From Acidobacteriota bacterium (lineage in GTDB: Bacteria; Acidobacteriota; Vicinamibacteria; Vicinamibacterales; UBA2999): DNA of 64,000 bases. The DNA lies in NCBI GenBank assembly GCA_020851565.1, contig JADZCN010000113.1, positions 1 through 64,000 of the forward strand, read 5' to 3'. The notes beneath the pieces are model-generated. The model was not told the origin of the DNA and made no database searches. It was given only the letters and a program-made list of their open reading frames with translations. Below, piece after piece: positions 1 through 8,351 of this stretch. The stretch's first letter is position 1; every line of letters begins with the position of its first letter. Both the position numbers and the translations under genes were made by a program.

Positions 1-1
1 A

Positions 2-91
2 CCGCTCGTGCGCGCCGGCGTACGCTTCGTCGACGGCGTGCAGGAGAAACCGAAGACCGCTGCTGGAGAGGTGAAGGAGAACGCCGCCTAA
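2..91 (+). CDS. 3' end of an unidentified gene (partial)
   Basis: An open frame enters from the left edge and stops at a TAA, giving about 29 residues (ending VKENAA). It is too short to assign to a family. It lies just outside the insertion element and could be the end of a neighbouring gene; it is not recognisably the missing kinase part of the PD40 gene on the other side of the element. It may also be a chance frame. Confidence 0.3.
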   Translation, partial: PLVRAGVRFVDGVQEKPKTAAGEVKENAA

Positions 92-228
92 CTCACGCGG
101 GCGATCCACAACATTTGACAATATCTCCATATCCGCAGGTGTATACCGCTGTCCCTGGCGAGTTCATGGCACAGTGGCAGGTAGCCGTTGGTCGTCTGAT
201 GTACCTCCGCGACGTCGCTAAGAAGCAC
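88..228 (-). CDS. small hypothetical protein beside the transposase
   Basis: A 46-residue frame starting at a GTG and overlapping the end of the upstream 46-residue small gene by 11 nt. It begins VLLSDVAEVHQTTNGYLPLC and continues into a Cys/His/Trp-containing tail. The overlap with a well-started small gene, in the same orientation as the transposase, is the only support. It could be an IS passenger frame or the continuation of the upstream small gene after a frameshift. No family is recognised. Confidence 0.3.
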   Translation of the reverse strand: MLLSDVAEVHQTTNGYLPLCHELARDSGIHLRIWRYCQMLWIARVS

Positions 229-358
229 TGCGATGACCTTTAGTCTTAGCCGCTCGTTGCCGTTGGACTCGATAGTGTGGATGGGCCTTCTCGTGGTACT
301 CCCCGCACTTCCGACAATAGAAGTGGGTGATGGGTTGGGCGTACTTGGTCTTAGCCAC
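218..358 (-). CDS. small Cys/His-rich protein downstream of the transposase
   Basis: A 46-residue protein starting at GTG with a strong ribosome site (GGAGGT, 6 nt before the start). The centre reads CRKCGEYHEKAHPH, a CxxC followed by several His, which resembles half a zinc ribbon; the rest is Lys/Arg-rich. It follows the transposase in the same direction. It is too short for family assignment. The clear ribosome site is the main reason to treat it as real. It may be an IS passenger gene that binds nucleic acid, but that is a guess. Confidence 0.45.
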   Translation of the reverse strand: MAKTKYAQPITHFYCRKCGEYHEKAHPHYRVQRQRAAKTKGHRSAS

Positions 359-439
359 GGCGTGACCTCCGAAACGGCAACCGCGCTTGACGCGGCCGAC
401 GCGGGGTGCGATGCAAAGGCAGCGGCCCCTTCCGATGCC

Positions 440-1354
440 TCAGCAGGATGCTATCGCCGCCCCGAACATGTCCGCGTTCTTCCGGTTGTTGTGCCGGAAG
501 GTGAACTCGTTCAGGTAGAGCGGCAGGTACTTGCGCGAGACGTTGTGATACGTGCCCATCACGCCGCGCTTCAGCAGGGACCAGAACGACTCCATGCTGT
601 TGGTGTGGACGATGCCGCGCACGTATTCGTCCCGGCTGTGACGGATAACCTGATGGCGGTACCCGCCTTCGCTGAGGGTCATGTAGCCACCATGCTCGTC
701 GGTCGCCAGCAAGCGCACGCTCTGGCTCACGGTTTCCTCGACGAAGCCGGTCAGCGTGCGCTCGTCGGTGCGCTCGATGATGCGGCAGACCACGTTGCCC
801 TTGCGGGAGATCGCCCCGATGACGCCCGTCTTGCCGGTGGTCAGCCCGCCGCCCCCGCCCTGGCTCTTCTTGCGGGCGTGCCGGTTCTTGTCCTTGCCGC
901 CGATGTAGGTTTCATCAACCTCCACTACGCCCATCAGCTTGACGAAGGTTGGATCGGCCAGTCCGGCGCGGAGCCGGTGGGCCATGTACCACGCGGTACG
1001 GTAGCTGCCCATCCCAAGCATCCGCTGAATCTGCAAGGCGCTCATGCCCTTCTTGGACTGGAGCATCAGGTACAGCACCTTGAACCACGTCTTCAGCGGG
1101 TAGTTGGTGTTCTCGAAAATGGTCCCGACGTAGAGGGAGAACCGATAGCCGGTCTTGCTGGCCTTCAGGCACTTCTCGGACTTGCAGAGCCAGTTGAACG
1201 GCCGCGCCTTCAGGGCGTAGACCTTCTCATTGCCGCACCGGGGGCAAGTGACGCCCTTCGGCCAGCGGCGGGCGGCCAGATACGCCTTGGCGTCGGCATC
1301 GGTCGGGAACATCCGGTCCACGTCGGCCAGGGTGCGCGGGGAGAAGTTCGCCAT
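440..1354 (-). CDS. IS1595-family transposase (ISXO2-like)
   Basis: A 304-residue transposase that cuts and joins DNA at the ends of its element. The N-terminal part (about 37-62) holds a zinc ribbon with Cys37, Cys40, Cys57 and Cys62. A helical region follows and then the RNase-H-like DDE domain: Asp147 in VEVDETYIGGK, Asp219 in ATDEHGGY and Glu255 in NSMESFWSLLKRG, all in typical ISXO2 contexts. Length and motif order fit an intact family member, so the element may still be active. The ATG at 1354 is the only sensible start. Insertion next to the PD40 gene accounts for the loss of that gene's 5' part. Confidence 0.93.
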   Translation of the reverse strand: MANFSPRTLADVDRMFPTDADAKAYLAARRWPKGVTCPRCGNEKVYALKARPFNWLCKSEKCLKASKTGYRFSLYVGTIFENTNYPLKTWFKVLYLMLQSKKGMSALQIQRMLGMGSYRTAWYMAHRLRAGLADPTFVKLMGVVEVDETYIGGKDKNRHARKKSQGGGGGLTTGKTGVIGAISRKGNVVCRIIERTDERTLTGFVEETVSQSVRLLATDEHGGYMTLSEGGYRHQVIRHSRDEYVRGIVHTNSMESFWSLLKRGVMGTYHNVSRKYLPLYLNEFTFRHNNRKNADMFGAAIASC

Positions 1355-1389
1355 GCCTGAGAGTCTATCGAGGATGCGGTGTCAAGTCA

Positions 1390-2766
1390 AGCATAATCCC
1401 CACGTGGGGACCGGGCGACACCCTCTTCTTCACCCGCATCGGCGCCCGGGGGCTGTCGCGGGTGAAGGTCGATGCCGGCGAGGCCCAGCCGGTCACGGCC
1501 CTCGACACGAACGAGCTGCACCACTCGTGGCCACAGGTGATTGGCGGCGGGCGGGCCCTGCTGCACACCGCCTGGAACAATAGCGGTTTCGACGGGGCGC
1601 GCATCCTCGTGCGGCCCATCACGGGTGGAGAACCCACCGTCCTGGTCGAAGGGGCCAGTCACGCTCGCGTGGTCCGGGCGCGTGGCGGATCGGCGTACCT
1701 CGTGTACGCACGGGCCGAGGGCGTGCTGGCGGCGCCGTTCGACGAGGAGACCCTGCGCGTCGCGGGCGCCGCCGTGCCGGTGCAGCACGCCATTCAGACC
1801 AACCTCTCTGGCGGCGCCCATTTCAGCGTGTCGGACACGGGCCTGCTCGCCTACGTCCAGGGGACGATGAACGAGCTGGACAAGACGCTCGTATGGGTGG
1901 ACCCAACCGGGGCCGCCACCGACATCGCCACCATCACCGGCTTGAGTTTCAACTACCGCCTGTCGCCGGACGGCAGGCGCATCGTCCGGCCGAACACGTC
2001 GGGTGGCGATCGCGACCTGTGGGTGGACGACCTGGAAGGGCGCGGCCCGCCACGACGGCTGACGTTCGGCGGCGTGCACAACACGCCCATCTGGACGCCG
2101 GACGGCAGCCGCGTCATCTACGCGTCTGGTGTTCCGCGGGGGAACCTGTTCTGGAAGGCCGCTGATGGCAGCGGCGCCGAGGAGCGCCTGTCGTCCAGCG
2201 CGCATGCGCAGATGCCCGGATCCGTATCGCCCGACGGCGGCACGCTGGCTTATACCCAGATCGCGGGCGACCAGCAGCCGCCCGACATCTGGCTGATGTC
2301 ACTGCGGGAGCCCCGAGAGGTACGCCGCTTCGTCAGCACGCCCCTGGCCGACATCCGGCCCACCTTCTCGCCCGATGGGCGCTGGCTCGCGTACAGCTCG
2401 AATGTGTCGGGACGCTTCGAGGTCTACGTGACGTCGTTGCCCGATGGCGATCGGCAGATACCCGTGTCGAATGGCGGCGGCTACCTGCCCCTCTGGTCTC
2501 GAGACGGGCGCGAGCTCTACTACCGCACGACCTCAACTGAGTCGATCACCGGCAACGTGATGGCCGCGACGTTCGACGCGGACGCGCCCGAGCCGGTGCG
2601 CGGCACGCGCCCGCTCTTCGCGGCGCCCTACCAGGGCGACGGCGGCGTGGCGCCGGATGGCCGCTTCCTCTACCTCCAGCCCACTCCGCAGGTGTCGACG
2701 GCACGCGTCATCCACGTCGTCGTCAACTGGACCGACGAGCTCGCGGCCATCGTGCAGGGACGTTGA
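1390..2766 (+). pseudogene. PD40 beta-propeller protein, 5' part lost at an IS element
   Basis: The frame is open from the right edge of the insertion element (about 1390) to TGA at 2766, roughly 458 residues without a natural start; the first in-frame start-like codon is near 1462. Repeated blades carry TolB/WD40-like PD40 signatures such as LSPDGRRIV, WTPDGSRVIYAS, VSPDGGTLAYT and FSPDGRWLAYSS. In acidobacteria this propeller is usually the C-terminal half of a membrane-bound Ser/Thr kinase, with the kinase domain and a membrane helix before it. Here those parts are missing, replaced by the IS1595-type element. The remaining half is intact and may or may not be expressed. Confidence 0.8.
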
Positions 2767-2770
2767 AGGC

Positions 2771-2787
2771 CCGTGCGGCGCGCACGG
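2771..2787. terminator. hairpin between convergent genes
   Basis: CCGTGC and GCACGG form a 6-bp stem around a 5-nt loop in the 28-nt gap between the PD40 gene and the DUF2911 gene, which converge. There is no T tract on either side, so termination is inferred only from position and GC-rich stem. A similar stretch (GCACGGCCGG ... GCGTGCCG) recurs near 8841-8866, in the gap between vapC and the M20-type gene, which also converge. Confidence 0.4.
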
Positions 2788-2794
2788 CCGGGTG

Positions 2795-3448
2795 TCACCG
2801 CGTGCCGGAGGCCACCCTCAGGTCAATCGACGCGACCGTCTTCTCCCACGCCATCGTCAGCGTGGCGGCACCGTCGGTGACGTTCACGAACCCGACGGTG
2901 AACTGTTCCACGGACTCGTTCGTGGTGCGCACCGTCATGGGCGCGCGCAGCACGTCGAACTTCGAGTCGTAGTTGTACGCGCCGAACAGGTTCACCTTGT
3001 CGTTCGGGTCGTACTTCTCCTGGCGCGTCTGGGTGTTGAGCACCAGCGTCCACGCGCCGGGCTCGAGATCCACGAACACGTTGTAGACGCCCGGCTCGAC
3101 GGTCTTGCCGCCGATCATGAGGGGCACCTGCGTCGTGAGCTTCGTGGTGTCGTTGGCGCCCGCGCGCCAGATGGCCGATCCGTCCATCACCTGCTTGCCG
3201 TACTCGGCGCCCGAGCCGAAGATGTCCTTCCGCCCGCGCAGGAGCGGGCGGCCGTAGTCCACGACGATCCACTTGCCATCCTTGTACCGCTGACCGTCCG
3301 CCGTCTTCTCCCACGTGCCGCCCACCTGGACGGAGGCCTGTCCCGCCGGGGACGCAGGCAGCTTCACGCCGGGGACGCCCTGCGCGAGCGCGACAGCGCC
3401 CATCGCCGCGCCGAGCACGACCATCGAGAACAGGTGATTCACACGCAT
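2795..3448 (-). CDS. exported DUF2911 protein
   Basis: A 217-residue protein with an N-terminal signal peptide (about residues 1-22, ending in ALAQ) followed by a DUF2911 domain. Family-like segments are VDYGRPLLRGRKDIFG, WRAGANDTTKLTTQ, PGVYNVFVDLEPGAWTLVLN and a C-terminal stretch with TLTMAWEKT. The domain is a predicted beta-rich periplasmic fold of unknown function that is common in acidobacteria and Bacteroidetes. The ATG is preceded by GGGAGG at a good distance. It is probably a single-gene unit, divergent from the lipocalin-like gene. No catalytic residues can be named. Confidence 0.85.
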   Translation of the reverse strand: MRVNHLFSMVVLGAAMGAVALAQGVPGVKLPASPAGQASVQVGGTWEKTADGQRYKDGKWIVVDYGRPLLRGRKDIFGSGAEYGKQVMDGSAIWRAGANDTTKLTTQVPLMIGGKTVEPGVYNVFVDLEPGAWTLVLNTQTRQEKYDPNDKVNLFGAYNYDSKFDVLRAPMTVRTTNESVEQFTVGFVNVTDGAATLTMAWEKTVASIDLRVASGTR

Positions 3449-3550
3449 GGGGACCTCCCTGAGAACCCTGCCAGTCTATCGCGTTCCGCAGTCTGCCGAC
3501 CGGGCGCGGCGCAGCTCAGGTATGATGCCGACCCACGCTGGGACATCGTC

Positions 3551-4057
3551 ATGCAATACGCCATCCGCACCGTGACCGCGCTGCTCCTGCTCGCCCTGCC
3601 CACGCTCGCCTCTGCCGACACCATCGCCGGCCGGTGGAAGCTGCTCGCCGCCGAGGATCTGCGCGCCGACGGTACCGTGGCGCGCCTCCCCTGGGGCGCG
3701 CATCCCGTCGGCACCATCGTCGTCGAGAGCGGGCACTGCTACCTGCAGATCATGTCGGGCGACGTGCCCTCCTTCCCCGCGGGCGCCACGCCAATCGGGG
3801 AGCAGATGAAGGCCACGCTCCTCAGCAGCTACATCGCATATAGCGGGCCGTGCGTGGTCGACGAGGCAAAGGGCAGCGTGACGCTGAAGGTGGAGGCCGC
3901 GTGGCGGCCGGACTACGTGGGCACCGAGCAGGTCAGGTACTTCCGGTTCGAGAACGGTCGTCTGCTCTTCGGGCCCGCGCAGGGCTCCATTCGCGCCGGG
4001 GACGAGCGATGGACGCGCCGGCTGACGCTCGAGCGGGCGGGTCCGGCTCCCCGCTGA
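3551..4057 (+). CDS. exported lipocalin-like protein
   Basis: A 168-residue protein with a Sec signal (about 1-22, ending LASAD) and a lipocalin-like barrel domain. IAGRWKLLAAEDLRADGT at the start of the mature part is the typical opening strand with the GxW motif of the lipocalin-like (lipocalin_5 type) family; later strands include GTIVVESGHCYLQIMS and QVRYFRFENGRLLFGP. Proteins of this type are small secreted or periplasmic barrels, usually of unknown ligand. A TATGAT box lies at 3521-3526, 24 nt before the ATG. Longer upstream frames are shadows of the DUF2911 gene on the other strand. Confidence 0.75.
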   Translation: MQYAIRTVTALLLLALPTLASADTIAGRWKLLAAEDLRADGTVARLPWGAHPVGTIVVESGHCYLQIMSGDVPSFPAGATPIGEQMKATLLSSYIAYSGPCVVDEAKGSVTLKVEAAWRPDYVGTEQVRYFRFENGRLLFGPAQGSIRAGDERWTRRLTLERAGPAPR

Positions 4058-4122
4058 CACCGGGCATTCAACCGCCGATTTCGTGCGCACGATCCGGATC
4101 GGCCGCGCCCGCGGACGCGCGA

Positions 4123-4128
4123 TAGGAT
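4123..4128 (+). promoter_or_regulatory. -10-like box of a likely leaderless gene
   Basis: TAGGAT lies 6 nt before the ATG at 4135, too close to leave room for a ribosome site. Transcription would start at or next to the start codon. This is one of six such arrangements in the window. Confidence 0.45.
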
Positions 4129-4134
4129 GGCGCC

Positions 4135-5043
4135 ATGCACATCGGACAGACGCCGCTCATCCGCCTGGAACGCGTCATCCCCAACAACGGCGTCGAGATC
4201 TGGGTGAAGTGGGAGGGGGCCAACCCCACCGGCAGCATGAAGGACCGCATGGCGCTCTCGATGGTCCAGGGCGCGGTGGATCGCGGCCAGCTCCGTCCCG
4301 GCGGACGCGTCGTGGAGTACACGGGCGGCAGCACCGGCAGCTCGCTCGCCATGGTGTGCGCTGCGCTCGGCTACCAGGCGCACTTCGTCTCGTCCGACGC
4401 CTTCGCCGAGGAGAAGCTGCAGACGATGCGGGCGTTCGGTGCGCAGCTCGAGGTGCTGCCGAGCGAGGGCGGCAAGATCACGCCGGGGCTCATCCAGGCC
4501 ATCGTCGCGCGGGCGCGGGAGCTCGCCGGGGAACCCGATACCTTCTGGACCGATCAGTTCAACAACAAGGACAATCCGGCCGGCTATCGCGCCATGGCCG
4601 CCGAGACGCTGGCAGTGCTCGGCGGGCGCCTCGACGAGTTCGTCATGATGGTGGGCACGGCCGGCTGCTTCTCCGGCAATGCCGAGGTCTTCAAGGCGAA
4701 GGTGCCGGGGGTGCGGTGCATCGCGGGAGAGCCGGCCGCCAGCCGGGCGCTGACGACGAGCGGGCCCTTCAGTGGTCATCGCATCGAGGGCACGGGTCCC
4801 GGCTTCGCGCCGGCGAACTATCGCGCCGACCTGGCGGACGCCGTCGTAGCGGTCACCGACGCCGACGCCTACGAGACGGCGCGCCGGCTGGCGCGCGAGG
4901 AGGGCATCTTCGGCGGCATCTCGTCCGGCGCCAACGTGTGGATTGCCCTCGAGCGCGCGAAGCAGCTTCCCGCCGGGGCGCGCATCGTCACCACAGTGTG
5001 CGATTCGGGGCTGAAGTACCTCGCCGGCGAGCTGTACCGCTGA
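4135..5043 (+). CDS. PLP-dependent cysteine-synthase-family enzyme
   Basis: A 302-residue fold-type-II PLP enzyme of the cysteine synthase / cystathionine beta-synthase family. The Schiff-base lysine is Lys36 in PTGSMKDRMA, and TGGSTGSS (about 63-70) is the substrate-carboxylate loop. VGTAGCFSG is the phosphate-binding stretch that is normally GTGGT, slightly altered here. The C-terminal SSGAN motif precedes the PLP-ring-contacting serine region. Expected chemistry is beta-replacement on O-acetylserine or a related substrate in the cytoplasm. The variant phosphate loop means the substrate cannot be fixed from sequence. It is probably transcribed as a leaderless message. Confidence 0.85.
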   Translation: MHIGQTPLIRLERVIPNNGVEIWVKWEGANPTGSMKDRMALSMVQGAVDRGQLRPGGRVVEYTGGSTGSSLAMVCAALGYQAHFVSSDAFAEEKLQTMRAFGAQLEVLPSEGGKITPGLIQAIVARARELAGEPDTFWTDQFNNKDNPAGYRAMAAETLAVLGGRLDEFVMMVGTAGCFSGNAEVFKAKVPGVRCIAGEPAASRALTTSGPFSGHRIEGTGPGFAPANYRADLADAVVAVTDADAYETARRLAREEGIFGGISSGANVWIALERAKQLPAGARIVTTVCDSGLKYLAGELYR

Positions 5044-5160
5044 TGAATGTCTTCCTGTTCCTGCAGCCTGGTCCTGACTCCTGGATCTGTTCCTGATGTA
5101 GAATTCCCCGCCCTCACCGATCGAGGCACCGGCAACTCGTTTCCGCGAAAGGACGGGCGC

Positions 5161-5695
5161 ATGCCCGCTGTCTCCCGGCGACACTCGATCCAGGCCCTGA
5201 TCTCGGCGGTCGGCTTCCGCGGCATCCAGGTTCGTACCGCCGCGGTGAAGGCATTCGGCGAGCGTCCTGCCGATCTGAAAGACCTGCTCGCCCAACACGG
5301 GCTGACCTTCGTCGCGCTGTCCAGCGGGAACATCGGCCTCGACCCGGCGCGCGCCGGCGATGAGCTCGCGCTGCATGCGAAGCACGCGCGCTTCCTGCGC
5401 GACTGCGGGGGCCTCTATCTCCAGGTCATCGACTCGCGCCCGTCCGGGGCCGTATCCGCCACGGATTATGCGGCTATGGGTCGTCGCCTGACTGCGCTCG
5501 GGAAGCGGACGGCGGATCTGGGCGTTCCGCTCGGCTATCACCACCACATGGGCAGCCCAGGCGCTCGCTGAGGTGCGCTTCCATGGCTGGATCGTCGTCG
5601 AGCTGGACGCCGTCCCGGATCGCACGGACACCCCGAAGCAGTGCGCCGAGGCGAATCGCGACTACCTCACGAAGACGCTGGGACTGGCGCTCTAG
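5161..5695 (+). pseudogene. remnant of a TIM-barrel sugar isomerase/epimerase
   Basis: Pieces of a xylose-isomerase-like TIM-barrel protein in two frames. The first (5161-5571) jumps from a Tat-like opening (SRRHSIQALI) straight into FRGIQVRTAAVKAFGERPAD, continues to LGYHHHMGS, then runs into a stop. The second frame (5561-5695) gives the family's C-terminal end, WIVVELDAVPDRTDTPKQCAEANRDYL, with a normal TAG. Roughly the middle third of the barrel, including the Asp/His metal ligands, is absent. Deletion at both ends of the first piece plus a frameshift indicate a decayed gene. Its position just before a subunit-3/GMC pair suggests it once belonged to that operon. Confidence 0.75.
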
Positions 5696-5731
5696 AGGAG
5701 CAGGACGCAGAAGGCACAAGGGCAGGGTCAC

Positions 5732-6334
5732 ATGAATCGACGCGAGTGGCTGCGACGAGTGAGCGCCGCAGCGGCCATGCCGCTGCTCGGCGGCTCGCTG
5801 CCGGCGGAACTGGCCGCGTGGGGACGCGAGGTGCATGCCGCGGTTGCGGCCCAGGGGACCGTCGCCAGCTTCGACGCCGGCACGATGCGGCTTCTTGGCG
5901 CCGTGTGCGAGCGAATCATTCCGGCAGACGAGACGCCAGGGGCGATGGCGGCTGGCGTCCCGAGCTTCATCGATCACATGCTCGCCAACTGGTACGACGC
6001 GACGGAACGTGTTCGCGTGCTGGCGGGCCTGGAGGAACTCGAGAGCCGGTCGCGTGCCCGCACCGGACGCGCCTTCGCCGACGCATCCGGGGGAGAACAG
6101 GATGCATGGCTCCTCGAGCTGGACGGGCAGCGCGCGACGAGCTGGTTCGGTACGGTGAAGTACCTCACCATCTGGGGCTACTACACCTCGGAAGCCGGCG
6201 TCCGGCAGGAGCTGGGGCAGGGCGCCGCGCCTGGACGCTACGACGGCTGCGCGCCCTACACGCCGCGCACGCGCTCGACCTCGCAGCCCGAGGCGGAGCG
6301 TGCCAAGCCCGGGGGGGCGCATGCCGCAGACTGA
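5732..6334 (+). CDS. Tat-exported subunit 3 of an FAD-dependent dehydrogenase (pair 1)
   Basis: A 200-residue 'gluconate 2-dehydrogenase subunit 3' family protein (gamma subunit). The N-terminus NRREWLRRVSAAAAMPLLGG is a twin-arginine signal. The mature part has the family's ICxRIIPADETPGAMAAGVPSFID-like core (here VCERIIPADETPG), then a TVKYLTIWGYYTSEAG segment close to the C-terminal end. In known FAD-dependent glucose dehydrogenases this subunit escorts the signal-less catalytic GMC subunit through the Tat pore. The following GMC gene overlaps its 3' end, consistent with a stable pair. There is no cytochrome subunit next to it. Confidence 0.85.
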   Translation: MNRREWLRRVSAAAAMPLLGGSLPAELAAWGREVHAAVAAQGTVASFDAGTMRLLGAVCERIIPADETPGAMAAGVPSFIDHMLANWYDATERVRVLAGLEELESRSRARTGRAFADASGGEQDAWLLELDGQRATSWFGTVKYLTIWGYYTSEAGVRQELGQGAAPGRYDGCAPYTPRTRSTSQPEAERAKPGGAHAAD

Positions 6335-8015
6335 CTCACGTACGTTCGATGCCATCGTCGTGGGCTCGGGCATGACCGGCGGCTGGGCCGCGAAGGAGCT
6401 GACCGAGCTCGGTCTGCGCACACTCGTACTGGACGCCGGGCGTCCGCTCGTCCCGGCAGACGACTACTCGGAGCATCGCCAGGTGTGGGAGCTGCCGTTC
6501 CGCGGCCTCGGCGATCGTCGCTACGTCGAGGCGCATCAGCCCGTGCAGCGGAAGTCGGTCACCTTCGACGAGTGGAGCCATCGCTTCTGGACCGACGACG
6601 TGGAGAATCCGTACACCACGCCGAAGGACAAGCCCTTCGACTGGTTCCGCGCGCGGCAGGTGGGCGGCAAGTCCACGATCTGGGGCCGCCAGGTGTATCG
6701 CTGGGGCGATCTGGACTTCGAGGCCAACGCGCGCGACGGCATCGCCGTGGACTGGCCAATCCGCTACGCCGACCTCGCGCCCTGGTACGACTACGTGGAG
6801 GCGTTCATCGGCGTGAGCGGCCGGAAGGAGGGGCTGGCGCACCTGCCCGATGGCCCGTTCCTGCCACCGATGCCGTTCAATTGCGTCGAGGCGCACGTCG
6901 CGAGCCGCATCGGCGCGGCGTTTCCGGGCGAGCGGATCATGACCATCGGGCGCGCGGCGGTCCTGACCGTGCCGCACAACGGCCGCGCCGCGTGCCACTA
7001 CTGCGGGCCGTGCCATCGCGGCTGCGTGACGCGGTCCTACTTCAGCGCGCCCAACGCGACCCTGCCGGCAGCGGCGGCCACGGGACGCATGACGCTGCGG
7101 CCGTTCAGCGTGGTGCGACACCTGTCCGTCGATCGCACGACGAGGAAGGTGTCTGGCGTCCACGTGATCGACGCACGGACGCGTGAGTCGCTCGAGTTCC
7201 GCGCCCGAGTCGTCTTCCTGTGCGCGTCGGCGCTCGAGAGCGCGCGGCTCCTGCTCAACTCGAAGGCTCCCGATGCGCCGAACGGCCTCGCCAACTCGAG
7301 CGACCAGGTCGGTCGCAACGTGATGGACCACATCAAGTGGGGCGGCGCCGACGGCGAGTTCGACGGATGGACCGACAAGACGACGATCGGCAACCGGCCG
7401 AACGGTATCTACGTGCCGCGCTTCCGGAACGTGACGACCCGCCACCCGGATTTCGTCCGGGGGTTCGGCTTCCAGGGCCGAGCCGTGCGGCAGGGTTGGC
7501 AGGCACGCGTGTCCACGCCCGGTATTGGCCGCCTTCTCAAGCAGCGCCTGACGGACCTCGGCCCCTGGGTGATGTCGCTGAACGGATTCGGCGAGATGCT
7601 GCCGGATGGGCGCAACCGTTGCACCCTGGATCCAACGCTGGTCGACGCGTGGGGAGTTCCCGTCCTCCACATTGACTGCGCCTGGGGCCCGAACGAGCTC
7701 GCCCTTCACAAGGACATGAACGTCACGGCGGCCGAGATGCTGGCCAGCGCAGGCGCGAAGAACATCGAGCCGAGCCGCCGCATCAGCACGCCCGGCAACA
7801 CCAATCATGAGATGGGAACGGCGCGCATGGGTCGCGACCCGAAGACCTCGGTGCTGAACCGCTGGAACCAGGCGTGGGACGCACCCAATCTCTTCGTCAC
7901 CGATGGCGCGTGCATGACATCGAGCGGCTGCCAGAACCCCTCGCTCACCTACATGGCGCTGACGGCCCGTGCCTGCCACTACGCGGTCGAGCAAATGCGG
8001 ACCGGCAACCTCTGA
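6321..8015 (+). CDS. GMC-family FAD oxidoreductase (pair 1, catalytic subunit)
   Basis: A 564-residue GMC flavoprotein. IVVGSGMTGGWAAKELTE (about 13-30) is the FAD-binding dinucleotide fold. The middle has a four-cysteine patch, Cys225, Cys228, Cys231 and Cys235 (CHYCGPCHRGC), at the place where FAD-glucose dehydrogenase alpha subunits hold an iron-sulfur cluster. The C-terminal region has NHEMGTARMG and CQNPSLTYMALTAR, which carry the catalytic His and Asn. There is no signal peptide, so export would depend on the Tat signal of the overlapping subunit 3. Likely role: oxidation of a sugar or polyol in the periplasm with electrons passed on through the cluster. The ATG at 6321 is preferred over a GTG at 6300. 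Confidence 0.88.
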   Translation: MPQTDSRTFDAIVVGSGMTGGWAAKELTELGLRTLVLDAGRPLVPADDYSEHRQVWELPFRGLGDRRYVEAHQPVQRKSVTFDEWSHRFWTDDVENPYTTPKDKPFDWFRARQVGGKSTIWGRQVYRWGDLDFEANARDGIAVDWPIRYADLAPWYDYVEAFIGVSGRKEGLAHLPDGPFLPPMPFNCVEAHVASRIGAAFPGERIMTIGRAAVLTVPHNGRAACHYCGPCHRGCVTRSYFSAPNATLPAAAATGRMTLRPFSVVRHLSVDRTTRKVSGVHVIDARTRESLEFRARVVFLCASALESARLLLNSKAPDAPNGLANSSDQVGRNVMDHIKWGGADGEFDGWTDKTTIGNRPNGIYVPRFRNVTTRHPDFVRGFGFQGRAVRQGWQARVSTPGIGRLLKQRLTDLGPWVMSLNGFGEMLPDGRNRCTLDPTLVDAWGVPVLHIDCAWGPNELALHKDMNVTAAEMLASAGAKNIEPSRRISTPGNTNHEMGTARMGRDPKTSVLNRWNQAWDAPNLFVTDGACMTSSGCQNPSLTYMALTARACHYAVEQMRTGNL

Positions 8016-8055
8016 GGTCGTTCCGGCCAAGGGGAGGTGGGGGCTAACCGGCAGA

Positions 8056-8096
8056 TGTCAAGTGCGGTTGACACCCTACATCGAGCATCATAGCAT
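8056..8096 (+). promoter_or_regulatory. vapBC promoter and operator
   Basis: TTGACA (8068-8073) and TAGCAT (8091-8096) are separated by exactly 17 nt, and the GTG start follows 6 nt later. TGTCAA (8056-8061) and TTGACA form a perfect inverted repeat around 6 nt, with the right half being the -35 box itself. This is what an autorepressing antitoxin operator would look like. Confidence 0.65.
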
Positions 8097-8102
8097 CAAT
8101 TC

Positions 8103-8351
8103 GTGCGCACCACGATGACACTGGAGAAGGACGTCGCCGCGCGCCTCGAGCGGCTCGCGCGGCAGCGCCGGCAGCCGATGAAGGCCGTGGTGAACGAGGT
8201 GCTGCGTGCCGGGCTCGCGGAAGTCGAGCGGCCGGTTGCCCCGCGTGCGCCCTTCAGGACCGCCGGCTTCGACCTCGGGCCCAGCCTCGCGGGCAGCCTG
8301 GATGACGTCGAGGGCGTGCTCGCACGCGTCGAGGGCGAGGCACACCGGTGA
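8103..8351 (+). CDS. vapB: VapB-type antitoxin
   Basis: An 82-residue protein with a ribbon-helix-helix-like N-terminus: RTTMTLEKDVAARLERLARQ followed by PMKAVVNEVLRAGLAE. The C-terminal tail is acidic and Pro-rich and should wrap the toxin. It overlaps vapC by 4 nt (GTGA), the normal antitoxin-toxin coupling. The GTG start is supported by a promoter with a -10 box only 6 nt upstream and an inverted repeat over the -35 box, so self-repression is expected. The gene stands alone between metabolic genes. Confidence 0.8.
   Translation: MRTTMTLEKDVAARLERLARQRRQPMKAVVNEVLRAGLAEVERPVAPRAPFRTAGFDLGPSLAGSLDDVEGVLARVEGEAHR

Larger units (their letters stand above)
92..1389 (-). mobile_element. IS1595-family (ISXO2-like) insertion element, approximate extent
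   Basis: The element is defined by its transposase and by the abrupt loss of the 5' part of the PD40 gene to its right, whose frame becomes recognisable only from about 1390. The outer ends are not firmly resolved. TTGACA occurs near 113 reading inward and again, inverted, near 1381-1386, so these may lie in the terminal repeats. No clear target duplication was seen. Two small frames lie downstream of the transposase inside the element. Confidence 0.6.

Noticed and set aside
2657-3550. Upstream extension of the lipocalin-like gene
   Set aside because: It is antisense to the DUF2911 gene and lacks family similarity; the signal peptide starts at 3551.
6300-6320. GTG at 6300 as the start of the first GMC gene
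   Set aside because: Adds seven residues not typical of the family; the ATG at 6321 starts shortly before the FAD motif, as in the other GMC genes.
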